Made by a program: the position numbers and the translations under genes
In this document: positions 32,863-40,583 of the stretch, one piece after another
How the letters are laid out: each line of letters opens with the position of its first letter
Position numbering within the stretch: the stretch's first letter is position 1
The notes under the pieces: model-generated
What the model saw: only the letters and a program-made list of their open reading frames with translations
Told to the model about the DNA's origin: nothing
Databases searched by the model: none
Source of the DNA: Planctomycetota bacterium
GTDB lineage: Bacteria; Planctomycetota; UBA1135; GCA-002748355
Reading direction: 5' to 3'
Assembly (NCBI GenBank): GCA_002685965.1
Contig: NYZE01000096.1
Location: 1 to 41,443 of the forward strand
Length of the DNA stretch: 41,443 bases

Positions 32863-33780
32863 TCAGCCGCCGTTCGCGACGCAGCGTTTGCCGTAAAGCC
32901 CTAATAGCACTAGCTCTGGCCCCAAACCTACCTCCAGGTCTTCGCGGGCCGTGAGCGTCTCTTCCATCGCCAGCCATTGGCCGCCACGTTCGCGCAGCAG
33001 GGCCAGCGTCAGGTCGAGCAACTGACGCGCCCGCTGCACCTTGGCGGCACGCAACGAACCCTCCTCGGCGTCCACGCCCGATAACGCCGCGCGGGCCCAC
33101 GTCGCCGGCTCTGTGCTTTCGCCGTCGAGAAGCGGACGACACAACAGCTCGGCCTCTTCCAACCCCATCTCCAGCAGCACAAGCGCGGTGCCGAAGCTGC
33201 CGCCGGCCAATGCGGCCGCGCGCGCGGCCAACTCAGGTGTCGCCCCGTGTCCTGCGACGAGTTCGGCGGCGAGCAACGCTGGCGAGGCCGGCGGCACTGC
33301 CACGCGTTCGGCCCTGGAGCGCACCGTGTCGAGCAAGGCCTCGGCTCGCGCAGCGGTCAGCACGATCCAGGAGTCCGGGTGTGGTTCCTCCAGCGTCTTG
33401 AGCAGCGAGTTCTGCGCCTCTGCCGACATGCGGTCGGCCTCCTCGAACACCGCGACGCGACCGCGGCCTTCCAGCGGCCGCAACTCGAGTTCCCCGATCG
33501 CGCGGCGCACGTCGTCGACGGAGACCTTGGTCTTGCCCGGCGCCACCCCCACGAGGAGCAGATCCGCGTGCGTGCCGGCCTCGACCCTGCGACACGCGCC
33601 ACACTCGCCGCACCCGCCCGGCTCCCACGCGGCTGAACACAGCGTCCCGCGTGCCAGCCACCGCGCCAGCCGGCGCTTGCCGACCCCGGATGGGCCGGTC
33701 AGTAGCTGCGCGTGGTGCGGCCGCGTTGCCATTGCCAGCCGCAGCCGCAGCTCCTCACGGCCGACCAGTGGCCAGCTCAT
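32863..33780 (-). CDS. holB: DNA polymerase III delta-prime subunit
   Basis: 305 aa. Walker A GPSGVGKR (29-36), four cysteines C48, C57, C60 and C63 arranged like the delta-prime zinc module, and ADRMSAEAQNSLLKTLEEP (clamp-loader box) support HolB. The SRC arginine-finger motif reads SRAE here, so the cysteine is missing while the arginine is kept. It is a stator of the clamp loader that opens the sliding clamp. The ATG overlaps the tmk stop as ATGA (33777-33780). tmk-holB pairing is classic in many bacteria. The C-terminal half is divergent. Confidence 0.9.
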   Translation of the reverse strand: MSWPLVGREELRLRLAMATRPHHAQLLTGPSGVGKRRLARWLARGTLCSAAWEPGGCGECGACRRVEAGTHADLLLVGVAPGKTKVSVDDVRRAIGELELRPLEGRGRVAVFEEADRMSAEAQNSLLKTLEEPHPDSWIVLTAARAEALLDTVRSRAERVAVPPASPALLAAELVAGHGATPELAARAAALAGGSFGTALVLLEMGLEEAELLCRPLLDGESTEPATWARAALSGVDAEEGSLRAAKVQRARQLLDLTLALLRERGGQWLAMEETLTAREDLEVGLGPELVLLGLYGKRCVANGG

Positions 33781-34406
33781 CGCGCCGCGACCTCATCGAA
33801 GGCAGCCCGACAGCGGGCCGCGACATCGTCGGGATCACCGCCCGCGGGTATGGACGTGACCAGCTCCGGCAAGCGGGCTGCCATGTCGCGATAGGCCTGG
33901 GCGATGTGCTCCAGGTAGTCGAATCCGCGCGCCTCGAAGCTGTCGTCCGCCGCCCCACGCCCGGCGCGGCGGCCATCGGCTTCCTCGGCGCTGAGGTCCA
34001 ACAGCAGAACCTGGTCGGGCCATGCATCCCCGTGCGCGGCACGCGCCAGCGCCTCGAGGAGTTCGAGCTCGACACCGCCGACGACGCCTTGATAGACCCA
34101 GGTCGACAGAAAGGACCGATCGAGGAACACGGTGTCGCCCTGCGCCAGCGCCGGACGAATCGCCTCGACCACGAGTTGCCGACGGCTCGCCATGAACAGG
34201 CACGCCTGTACCAGCGGCTCGTCCGCCTGCCCGTCAGCGGCCAGGAGCACTGCGCGTAACTGTTCACCGAGCGCCGTACCGCCCGGTTCGCGCAGCACCC
34301 GCACACGTCGCCCATCACGCTTGAGCGCGGCGGCCAAACGCTCGGCCTGGGTCGTCTTGCCGGCGCCATCGACGCCGTCGAACGCAACCAGCAGTCCGCG
34401 GCTCAC
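33777..34406 (-). CDS. tmk: Thymidylate kinase
   Basis: 209 aa from the GTG at 34406, which overlaps the DnaA-like gene's stop as GTGA and gives the standard N-terminus SRGLLVAFDGVDGAGKTT; another GTG lies two codons upstream at 34412. The P-loop (GVDGAGKTT), the dTMP-binding LREPGGTALGEQLR and the catalytic DRSFLSTWVYQG are clear. The LID region is arginine-containing (DGRRAGRG). It phosphorylates dTMP to dTDP. It sits between a DnaA paralogue and holB in a replication-flavoured operon. Confidence 0.95.
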   Translation of the reverse strand: MSRGLLVAFDGVDGAGKTTQAERLAAALKRDGRRVRVLREPGGTALGEQLRAVLLAADGQADEPLVQACLFMASRRQLVVEAIRPALAQGDTVFLDRSFLSTWVYQGVVGGVELELLEALARAAHGDAWPDQVLLLDLSAEEADGRRAGRGAADDSFEARGFDYLEHIAQAYRDMAARLPELVTSIPAGGDPDDVAARCRAAFDEVAAR

Positions 34407-35581
34407 ATGCACGCTCGCACGGCGCGCCTGACGTCCGCATCAGCCTCCATGCGCCGGTCGACGCGATGCACGGCATACGTCGCCGTCGAGGCCGATTGCC
34501 AACCTAGGCGGCGCGCCATCTCGGCGCCACTGACTCCCGACTTGCGCGCCAACCACACGGCGATCTGTCGCGGCAGCGTCACCCGTCGACTCTTGTCCGG
34601 CGACAGCAGATCGTCGACTTCGATGCCGAAGTGACGCCCGACTCGGTCGAGGATCGCGACCACGGTTTCCTTGCTGCCCGCCTCTGTGCGCCGCCGGTGC
34701 GGCAACGCCGCGCCCGCGTCGAGGTCGTCGAGCCGATCCATGACGTCGCCGTAGGACTGGGCCGCAGCGAGCACATTGCGCGCTAGCTCAGGACGTGCAT
34801 GCGGATTGACCCCGAGCCGCTGCAGGAAACGACGCCGCGATTCCGGCGGCGGCGGCGGCAACTCGACGGTGAAACCACCGAGGAAGCGCGACTGCAGCGC
34901 GTGACCGAGCGCGCGAATGTTGCGCGGGTGGTGACGGGCGCTGAACACGATTTGCACCGAGCGCGCCCGCAGCTCGTCGATCAACGACGCCAGTTCCTGC
35001 TGCGTCTTGGGCTTGGACGCCAGACGGTGCACTTCTTCGACGACGAACACCTTGTTGCGCAACAGGGACGTCCGCCACTTCATCGCGCAGCGACTCCGAT
35101 AGTGACGCACGAAGGTCTGATGATAGTCCAGCGCCCGCCAGACCGAACTCGGGCCGCGGAAGCGTTCAAGGAAGGCCTGGATCAAGAACGACTTGCCGAC
35201 ACCCTGTCCACCGTAGACGAACACGGGATTGAACATCGCATCTACGCCCTTGGCGAGCCGTTGCAGCAGCCGCCACAGCATCTCGTTGCTCTCGTCGACC
35301 AACGGCTCGACGTCAGCGCGCGGGCGCGGCCGCTTGAGCCGCGCGCGAATCACGATCTCGATGTCGCCGAGATCCCGGCCCAACAGCTCCGCGAGACGCT
35401 TGCGCACGCGGCGCAGCGCAGCCGGTGAAGGCGGCGTGATGCTGGCCTTCAGGTACAGGATCGACCGCTCAAGCCGCTCGAAGGTCAGTCCGCGCAGGAA
35501 CTCGCGCTGCGCCCCGAGGAACTCCGACTCCAGCGCGGCTAGCGTCCCCCGGAGGCTGTCTTGAACGACTTCATCGAGCAT
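34403..35581 (-). CDS. Divergent DnaA paralogue (AAA+ replication-initiator-like)
   Basis: 392 aa from ATG at 35581 (MLDEVVQDSLRG); a longer frame starting with TTG at 35644 is less plausible. An N-terminal domain (about 1-90) is followed by a DnaA-type AAA+ module: Walker A GGQGVGKS (124-131), Walker B VFVVEEVH (178-185, where DnaA has two aspartates), sensor-1 IVFSARHHP (211-219) and the arginine-finger region ALQSRFLGG. The C-terminal helix-turn-helix domain (about 305-392) keeps the frame RQIAVWLAR...GAEMARRLG, but where DnaA reads DHTTV to contact the DnaA box it reads SASTATY. It is therefore DnaA-like but probably recognises a different DNA or has a different role. Genes for thymidylate kinase and delta-prime follow. 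The main DnaA is presumably elsewhere. Confidence 0.8.
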   Translation of the reverse strand: MLDEVVQDSLRGTLAALESEFLGAQREFLRGLTFERLERSILYLKASITPPSPAALRRVRKRLAELLGRDLGDIEIVIRARLKRPRPRADVEPLVDESNEMLWRLLQRLAKGVDAMFNPVFVYGGQGVGKSFLIQAFLERFRGPSSVWRALDYHQTFVRHYRSRCAMKWRTSLLRNKVFVVEEVHRLASKPKTQQELASLIDELRARSVQIVFSARHHPRNIRALGHALQSRFLGGFTVELPPPPPESRRRFLQRLGVNPHARPELARNVLAAAQSYGDVMDRLDDLDAGAALPHRRRTEAGSKETVVAILDRVGRHFGIEVDDLLSPDKSRRVTLPRQIAVWLARKSGVSGAEMARRLGWQSASTATYAVHRVDRRMEADADVRRAVRACM

Positions 35582-35684
35582 GGTTGCTGCCGCTTCCGAA
35601 GGTAGCGATTCGTAGGCACCGGAGCAAACGAGAGAGCGGACCAAGCGAGGATTGCCGTCGGGGCGTGCTGTGGAACCCTAGCCG

Positions 35685-36770
35685 TCACGAACCGATCAAG
35701 AAATTGACGACGTCGCCGTCCTGCATCTCGTAATCCTTGCCCTCAACGCGCAGCTTGCCCGCGCCCTTGACCGCTGCTTCCGTGCCAAACTCCTCGAGGT
35801 CCTCGATGGAGTGGACCTGGGCGCGAATGAACTTCTTCTCAAAGTCGGTGTGAATCACTCCGGCGGCAACGGGCGCCTTGCTGCCGGCCCGGAAGGTCCA
35901 GGCGCGAATCTCGTCCGGTCCAACCGTGAAAAACGTGCGCAGCCCGAGCAGGTGATAGGCCCGCCGGATCAACCGGGCGAGCCCGGCGTCTTCCAGCCCA
36001 AGGTCCTCGAGGAAGACCTGCGCCTCTTCCGGCTCGAGCTCGGCCAACTCGCATTCGATCTGGCCCGCGAGTGACAGCGACTCGGCGGTGTGCGTCCGCG
36101 CGTAGTCCTCGACTGCCTGCGAATGGGGCGAACCGCTCGCTGCCTCTGTCTCGGCAACGTTGGCGACGTAGAGCACGGGCTTCGCGGTCAGCAGAAACAG
36201 CGGGCGCAGCAGTTCACGGTCTCGAGGCATCAGCTCCATCGACCGCACTTGTTGCCCATCGGAGAGCAGGTCGCGCACCTTGGAGAACACCTCGCGCTGC
36301 TCGACCATGTCCTTGTCACCGGTGCGGGCTCGCTTCGTGACCCGGTCGAGATTTCGTTCGACGGTGTCGAGGTCGGCAAGCGCGAGTTCGGTCTCGCACA
36401 CCTCGATGTCGTCCACCGGCTCCGGCCCCTTGCCAAGATCCTTGTCAGTGAAACAACGGACGACATGCAGCAGCGCGTCGACCTCCTTGATGTGGCCGAG
36501 GAACTTGTTGCCGAGGCCCTCGCCACGGCTGGCGCCACTGGGCAAGCCGGCGATGTCCACCACCTCGAGTTCGGTCGAGATTACCTTCTGGGTTTCAACG
36601 AGTCGGTGCAGACGCTCGAGTCGAGCCTCCGGCACAGCCACGACGCCGACGTTCGGGGTCACCGTACTGAACGGGAAGCTCGCAGCTTCGGCACCTACAT
36701 GCGTAATCGCGTTGAAGATCGTCGTCTTGCCGACGTTCGGAAGCCCAACGATTCCGCACCTGAGTCCCAT
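35685..36770 (-). CDS. ychF: Redox-regulated ATPase/GTPase YchF
   Basis: 361 aa, standard YchF length. G1 GLPNVGKTT (9-17, usually GKST), switch FPFSTVTPNVG, VDIAGLPSGASRGEGLGNKFL and ANVAE are the family signature. A helical insertion follows, and the C-terminal TGS domain ends KDYEMQDGDVVNFLIGS. YchF (Ola1) is an ATP-preferring Obg-family enzyme that interacts with the ribosome and stress responses. It is 30 nt after the solute-binding protein gene and 103 nt before the DnaA paralogue, so operon membership is uncertain. Confidence 0.97.
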   Translation of the reverse strand: MGLRCGIVGLPNVGKTTIFNAITHVGAEAASFPFSTVTPNVGVVAVPEARLERLHRLVETQKVISTELEVVDIAGLPSGASRGEGLGNKFLGHIKEVDALLHVVRCFTDKDLGKGPEPVDDIEVCETELALADLDTVERNLDRVTKRARTGDKDMVEQREVFSKVRDLLSDGQQVRSMELMPRDRELLRPLFLLTAKPVLYVANVAETEAASGSPHSQAVEDYARTHTAESLSLAGQIECELAELEPEEAQVFLEDLGLEDAGLARLIRRAYHLLGLRTFFTVGPDEIRAWTFRAGSKAPVAAGVIHTDFEKKFIRAQVHSIEDLEEFGTEAAVKGAGKLRVEGKDYEMQDGDVVNFLIGS

Positions 36771-36800
36771 GACTCCCCTGCCTCACTGCTCGCAGCCGGC

Positions 36801-38399
36801 CTACTTGGTGACGCCGTAGAGATGGAGGTGAATCGGGTGAACATCGAACCCGGCCACCGAACTACGACATGCCACGGCGACCGTCGAGTGGACGAGTGGC
36901 ACGACTGGACAGTCTTCCCGCAGTAGCGACCGCATGCGGCGGAAGTAGGCGTGCCGCGTATCGATGCTCTCCTCGCCCCGCGACGCCGAGAGGTAGGACT
37001 CGAACTGCGCGTTGCGCAGCCGCGTGTAGTTCGTCTCGCCGATCGACTCTTGCGACAGCAACGGGCTGTAGAAGTTGTCCGGGTCGCCGTTGTCGGACGT
37101 CCACCCGATCAACGCCAAGTGGTGCTCACCAGCCTTGATGCGCTTCAAGTACTCCAGCCACTCGAAGGCGCGCAGGCGCACCGCCAGCCCCGCATCGGCC
37201 AGGCACTCGCGCAGGATCAGCGCCACCCGCTCCGGGTCGTTCACGTACGGACGCGAGTTCTTCATGTACCAGAGCTCGATGATGCCCTGCGGACGCAAGC
37301 GACCGAACGAGGCCTTCGCTGTCACCACGTCGGTATCCGGCAGGATCGGGTCATCATCGCCGAGGCTGGCGGGCAGCAGGTCGTGCGCGATCACCCCCGC
37401 GCCCGAATATCCGATACGCAAGATGCGCTCACGGTCGATCGCCTGGGCGATGGCCTTGCGCACCCGCCGGTCGCGGAGCACCGCGTGCTCGTTGTTGATC
37501 GCCAGGTAGCAGACGTTCATTCCCGGCGCGCGCCGGATCTTGACTCCCGACGTCGTCTCCAACCAACCGTAGTCGCGGAAGTCGACGTTGTCGGTCATGT
37601 GCACCCTGCCAGCCTTCAAAAGCTCACGCCGTGCCGGCCAACTCGCCACGCGAAGGAAGACGACGCGCCGCGTCGAACGCTCCCCCCCAGGCCACCAATC
37701 CCTGTTCGCAGCGAGGACGATGTGGCTACCGCGTTCCCATGACTCGAAGCGAAAAGGCCCTGACCCGACTGGCTCCCGCGCGAAGCGGGCGGCGCCCTTC
37801 GCCTTCACCGCCGACGGCGAGACGATCGAAGCCGCGAACATCGCCAGGTCGTGAAGAAGCACGACCGACGGCTCGAGCAAACCGAGCTGGAACCGGTGCG
37901 GTCCGAGCACGCGCACTTCGCGGATACGGCGGAACGTGGCAGCATAAGGAACTCTCGCCGGCGCAAAGGCATGGTGCAGGTGAACCAGCCGCTCGAGCGA
38001 GAACTTGACAGCCTCGGCGTCGAGCGGCGTCCCGTCGTGAAACCTCACTCCACGACGCAGCGTGAAGGTCCACGTCATGCGGTCTGCGCTGTGATTCCAG
38101 TCCGTCGCCAAGCCCGGCACGAGCCGCGTCGGGCTCTGCACATCGGTGTCGAAGGCCAGCAAGGTCTCGAACAAGCTGTCGATCACCTTCGCCGACTCGC
38201 CGTCACTCGCTGCTGCCGGATCCAAGGTCAAGCTATCGCCCGCGCGCGCAAAGACCAGCGTACCCGGCTCATCGGGATGCACGTCCGCCGGCAACTCCAG
38301 CTGCGACAGATCCTGCAGCCGCTCTGCCGGGCCGCCGCCCGCCTTGCAGCCGACAAGCAACGACAAGGCAGCCAGGACGGCGACGCGTGGGACGTTCAT
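36801..38399 (-). CDS. Peptide/nickel-type ABC transporter solute-binding lipoprotein
   Basis: 532 aa from ATG at 38399; upstream codons lack a signal. The lipobox LLVGC places the lipidated cysteine at C18. The body is an SBP_bac_5 (DppA/OppA-type) protein: LTLDPAAASDGES near residue 55, DWNHSADRMTWTFTLRRGVRFHDGTPLDAEAVKFSLERL in the N-lobe (about 100-137), GSGPFRFESWERG and RVRKAIAQAIDRERIL, with GWTSDNGDPDNFYSPLLS late in the protein. It should bind peptides or similar solutes in the periplasm. No permease or ATPase gene is adjacent, so it is an orphan here. It sits 90 nt after der and 30 nt before ychF, an unusual insertion between housekeeping GTPases. Confidence 0.9.
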   Translation of the reverse strand: MNVPRVAVLAALSLLVGCKAGGGPAERLQDLSQLELPADVHPDEPGTLVFARAGDSLTLDPAAASDGESAKVIDSLFETLLAFDTDVQSPTRLVPGLATDWNHSADRMTWTFTLRRGVRFHDGTPLDAEAVKFSLERLVHLHHAFAPARVPYAATFRRIREVRVLGPHRFQLGLLEPSVVLLHDLAMFAASIVSPSAVKAKGAARFAREPVGSGPFRFESWERGSHIVLAANRDWWPGGERSTRRVVFLRVASWPARRELLKAGRVHMTDNVDFRDYGWLETTSGVKIRRAPGMNVCYLAINNEHAVLRDRRVRKAIAQAIDRERILRIGYSGAGVIAHDLLPASLGDDDPILPDTDVVTAKASFGRLRPQGIIELWYMKNSRPYVNDPERVALILRECLADAGLAVRLRAFEWLEYLKRIKAGEHHLALIGWTSDNGDPDNFYSPLLSQESIGETNYTRLRNAQFESYLSASRGEESIDTRHAYFRRMRSLLREDCPVVPLVHSTVAVACRSSVAGFDVHPIHLHLYGVTK

Positions 38400-38489
38400 G
38401 ACCCGGGGAAGATAGCCCGGCAGAGCAGAGCGGGGCAAGCCTCGTGCCCCGACCGCAAGCACGGTGACTGGAATGCAGTCTCTACCTGC

Positions 38490-39818
38490 CTACTCGGGCG
38501 GCAGTTCGACCTTCTCGCGTGGCTTGTAGGCCAGACGGACCGGCACTTCCTTCCACGGGAAGGCCTCCCGCAGGCGGTTCTGCAGGTAGCGGTCGTACTG
38601 CCCGGTGAACAGCTCCGGGTCGTTGACGAAGACCAGGATCGTGGGCGGGTGAACGCCGACCTGGGTCGCGTAGAAGAGCTTCGGAATCTTGCCGGCCGCC
38701 TTGGGCGCCAGCCGCTCACGGGCTTTTTGCAAGACCCGGTTGAGCTCCGGGGTCGGCACCCGTGCCCCGGCTTGTTCGTGCAACTCGCTCGCCAATGCGA
38801 GCGTTTGATCGATGTTGACCCCTTCGAGCGCGCTCATGAACGCAAGTGGCGCAAAGCCCAGCCCTGGCAACTGCTGCTCCACATAGGCTTCCCAACGCGA
38901 CGTCGTTTGCCCGTCGGCCTTGGCCAGGTCCAGCTTGTTGCCAAGGATGATGCACGGCTTGAAATACTGAACGATGTGTGCGGCTAGCTTCTTGTCGACT
39001 TGGCTGATGGTCTCGGCCATGTCGAACATCAGCAGCACGACATCTGCGCGCCGCACGCTCTCTTCGGCGCGGGCCAGCGAGAACATCTCGATCGCATCCT
39101 CGACCCGGCGCTTCTTGCGCAAGCCAGCCGTGTCGATGGCCACCCACTGCCGGCCGTCGCGCTCGAAGGCGACATCGATGGCATCGCGAGTCGTGCCGGG
39201 CATGTCGGACACGATGACGCGCTCGTCGCCAGCCAGTTCGTTGGTCAACGTCGACTTGCCGGAGTTGCGCTTGCCTACGATCGCCAGACGAAGGCCAAGC
39301 GGCTCCGGTTCGTCGCTCGCGGGTGGCAACATCTCGACCAGACGCTCGAGCATGTCGGTGATGCCAAAGCCCTCCGTCGCCGACACCAACATCGGCTCGT
39401 CGAAACCCAATCCCCAAGCTTCGGCAGCCTCGAGTTCGTCGCGCTTGGCCTCCACCTTGTTGGCGAGCAGCAGCACCGGTTTGGCGAGCCGACGCAAGCG
39501 TTCCGCCACCTGGTAGTCGAGCGGCCCGATGCCGACCTTGGCATCGACCACGAAGAGCACGACGTCCGCCTCTTCCATCGCCACTTCGATCTGCGCCGTG
39601 ACGTGGGCCTTGAGCTGAACTTCGTCGACGAGGCCGAGTCCGCCCGTGTCGACGAGTTCGAAGCGACGGCCTTCGGCATCGACGTGGATCGCAACCCGGT
39701 CGCGCGTCACGCCGGCGGTCGGCTCGACGATCGAGATGCGACGGCGCGCGATACGGTTCAACAAGCTCGACTTGCCGACGTTCGGGCGGCCGACGATGGC
39801 GACGCTCGGCAAGCTCAC
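38490..39818 (-). CDS. der: Ribosome-assembly double GTPase Der (EngA)
   Basis: 442 aa. Two GTPase domains in tandem: the first has GRPNVGKSS, DTGGLG and NKVE (in place of NKxD), the second GKRNSGKST, DTAGLRKK and NKLD. A KH-like C-terminal domain follows (about 365-442) with PKLFYATQVGVHPPTILVFVNDPELF. Der acts in 50S subunit maturation. The start is GTG at 39818, overlapping the queE stop as GTGA; the junction reads ATGTGA, the last queE codon being Met. It is firmly identified. Confidence 0.97.
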   Translation of the reverse strand: MSLPSVAIVGRPNVGKSSLLNRIARRRISIVEPTAGVTRDRVAIHVDAEGRRFELVDTGGLGLVDEVQLKAHVTAQIEVAMEEADVVLFVVDAKVGIGPLDYQVAERLRRLAKPVLLLANKVEAKRDELEAAEAWGLGFDEPMLVSATEGFGITDMLERLVEMLPPASDEPEPLGLRLAIVGKRNSGKSTLTNELAGDERVIVSDMPGTTRDAIDVAFERDGRQWVAIDTAGLRKKRRVEDAIEMFSLARAEESVRRADVVLLMFDMAETISQVDKKLAAHIVQYFKPCIILGNKLDLAKADGQTTSRWEAYVEQQLPGLGFAPLAFMSALEGVNIDQTLALASELHEQAGARVPTPELNRVLQKARERLAPKAAGKIPKLFYATQVGVHPPTILVFVNDPELFTGQYDRYLQNRLREAFPWKEVPVRLAYKPREKVELPPE

Positions 39819-40576
39819 ATGACCCCCACTTGTTTGTGGGTCTGCGGTAACACGAGCACGCGGAAGCTGGCAGCGATCGCCTCCCGGGCGCGCGCCACTA
39901 TGGCAGCAGGTGGGGCCGATCGTCGCTCCCGGAGAGCAGGAGTCACTGGCTGCACGACGAGCGTCATGACGTCACGGAACCCGCTCAACAGCCTCAGAGC
40001 TTCCCGCCACTCGTGGTCCTCTACAGCCGCCGTCAGCACGATCTTGACCGCGGTCTCGGTATCGGATGCGACTGCCGCCTCGATGCACGCAACGTGCGCG
40101 TCGCGGTGATCCTCACCAGAGAGCGCCGAGGGCAGCTTGAAGTCGAGCGCCGCGTGATCGGTCATCGGCAACACTGTACGCAGCGCCTCGGCGTCCAGCG
40201 CTGCGCTCTCGAGTAACGTAGACAACCCGCGAGCGCGGGCACGCTCGAACAACGCGCGCACGAACTCGCCATAGAGCAGCGGTTCACCACCCGTCAGTGC
40301 CAGCCAACCGACACCGCTGACGAGCTCAGCCGGCACCTGTTCGAGCAACTCGGCCGCCGCAACTGGGTTGCCCAACTCGCTGGTCACATCGCCGTGCCAG
40401 TCGTGCAGCCTGAACGACTCGCCCGCGTGGTAGCTGTAGCTGGTGTCACAGTAGTTGCAACGCAGCGGACAGCCCGCGACGCGCACGAACAGCATCGCCT
40501 CACCGGCGCGCGGGCCCTCTCCCTGGAAAGAAGGAAAGACCTCGATCAGCGGAGCGGAAGGCGTATCTCGGGGCAC
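39815..40576 (-). CDS. queE: 7-carboxy-7-deazaguanine synthase
   Basis: 253 aa from GTG at 40576 with GAGGGGG close upstream; the frame continues upstream through arginine/serine-rich noise overlapping the aminotransferase. Radical-SAM cysteines C36, C40 and C43 lie in AGCPLRCNYCDTSYSY (CxxxCxxC), followed by LTGGEPLLY and ALDFKLPSALSGED. FPSFQGEGPRAG near the start is typical of QueE. It rearranges 6-carboxytetrahydropterin to the 7-deazaguanine ring for queuosine/7-deazaguanine. It is 7 nt after the aminotransferase and coupled to der. No other queuosine gene is visible. Confidence 0.93.
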   Translation of the reverse strand: MPRDTPSAPLIEVFPSFQGEGPRAGEAMLFVRVAGCPLRCNYCDTSYSYHAGESFRLHDWHGDVTSELGNPVAAAELLEQVPAELVSGVGWLALTGGEPLLYGEFVRALFERARARGLSTLLESAALDAEALRTVLPMTDHAALDFKLPSALSGEDHRDAHVACIEAAVASDTETAVKIVLTAAVEDHEWREALRLLSGFRDVMTLVVQPVTPALRERRSAPPAAIVARAREAIAASFRVLVLPQTHKQVGVM

Positions 40577-40583
40577 GGCCCCC

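Noticed and set aside
34406-34412. tmk start at GTG 34412
   Set aside because: Possible, but the GTG at 34406 gives the GTGA overlap typical of this window and the standard thymidylate kinase N-terminus.
37682-37688. Seven-C run in the solute-binding protein gene
   Set aside because: Shorter and less remarkable in a GC-rich coding region; no sign of frameshift.
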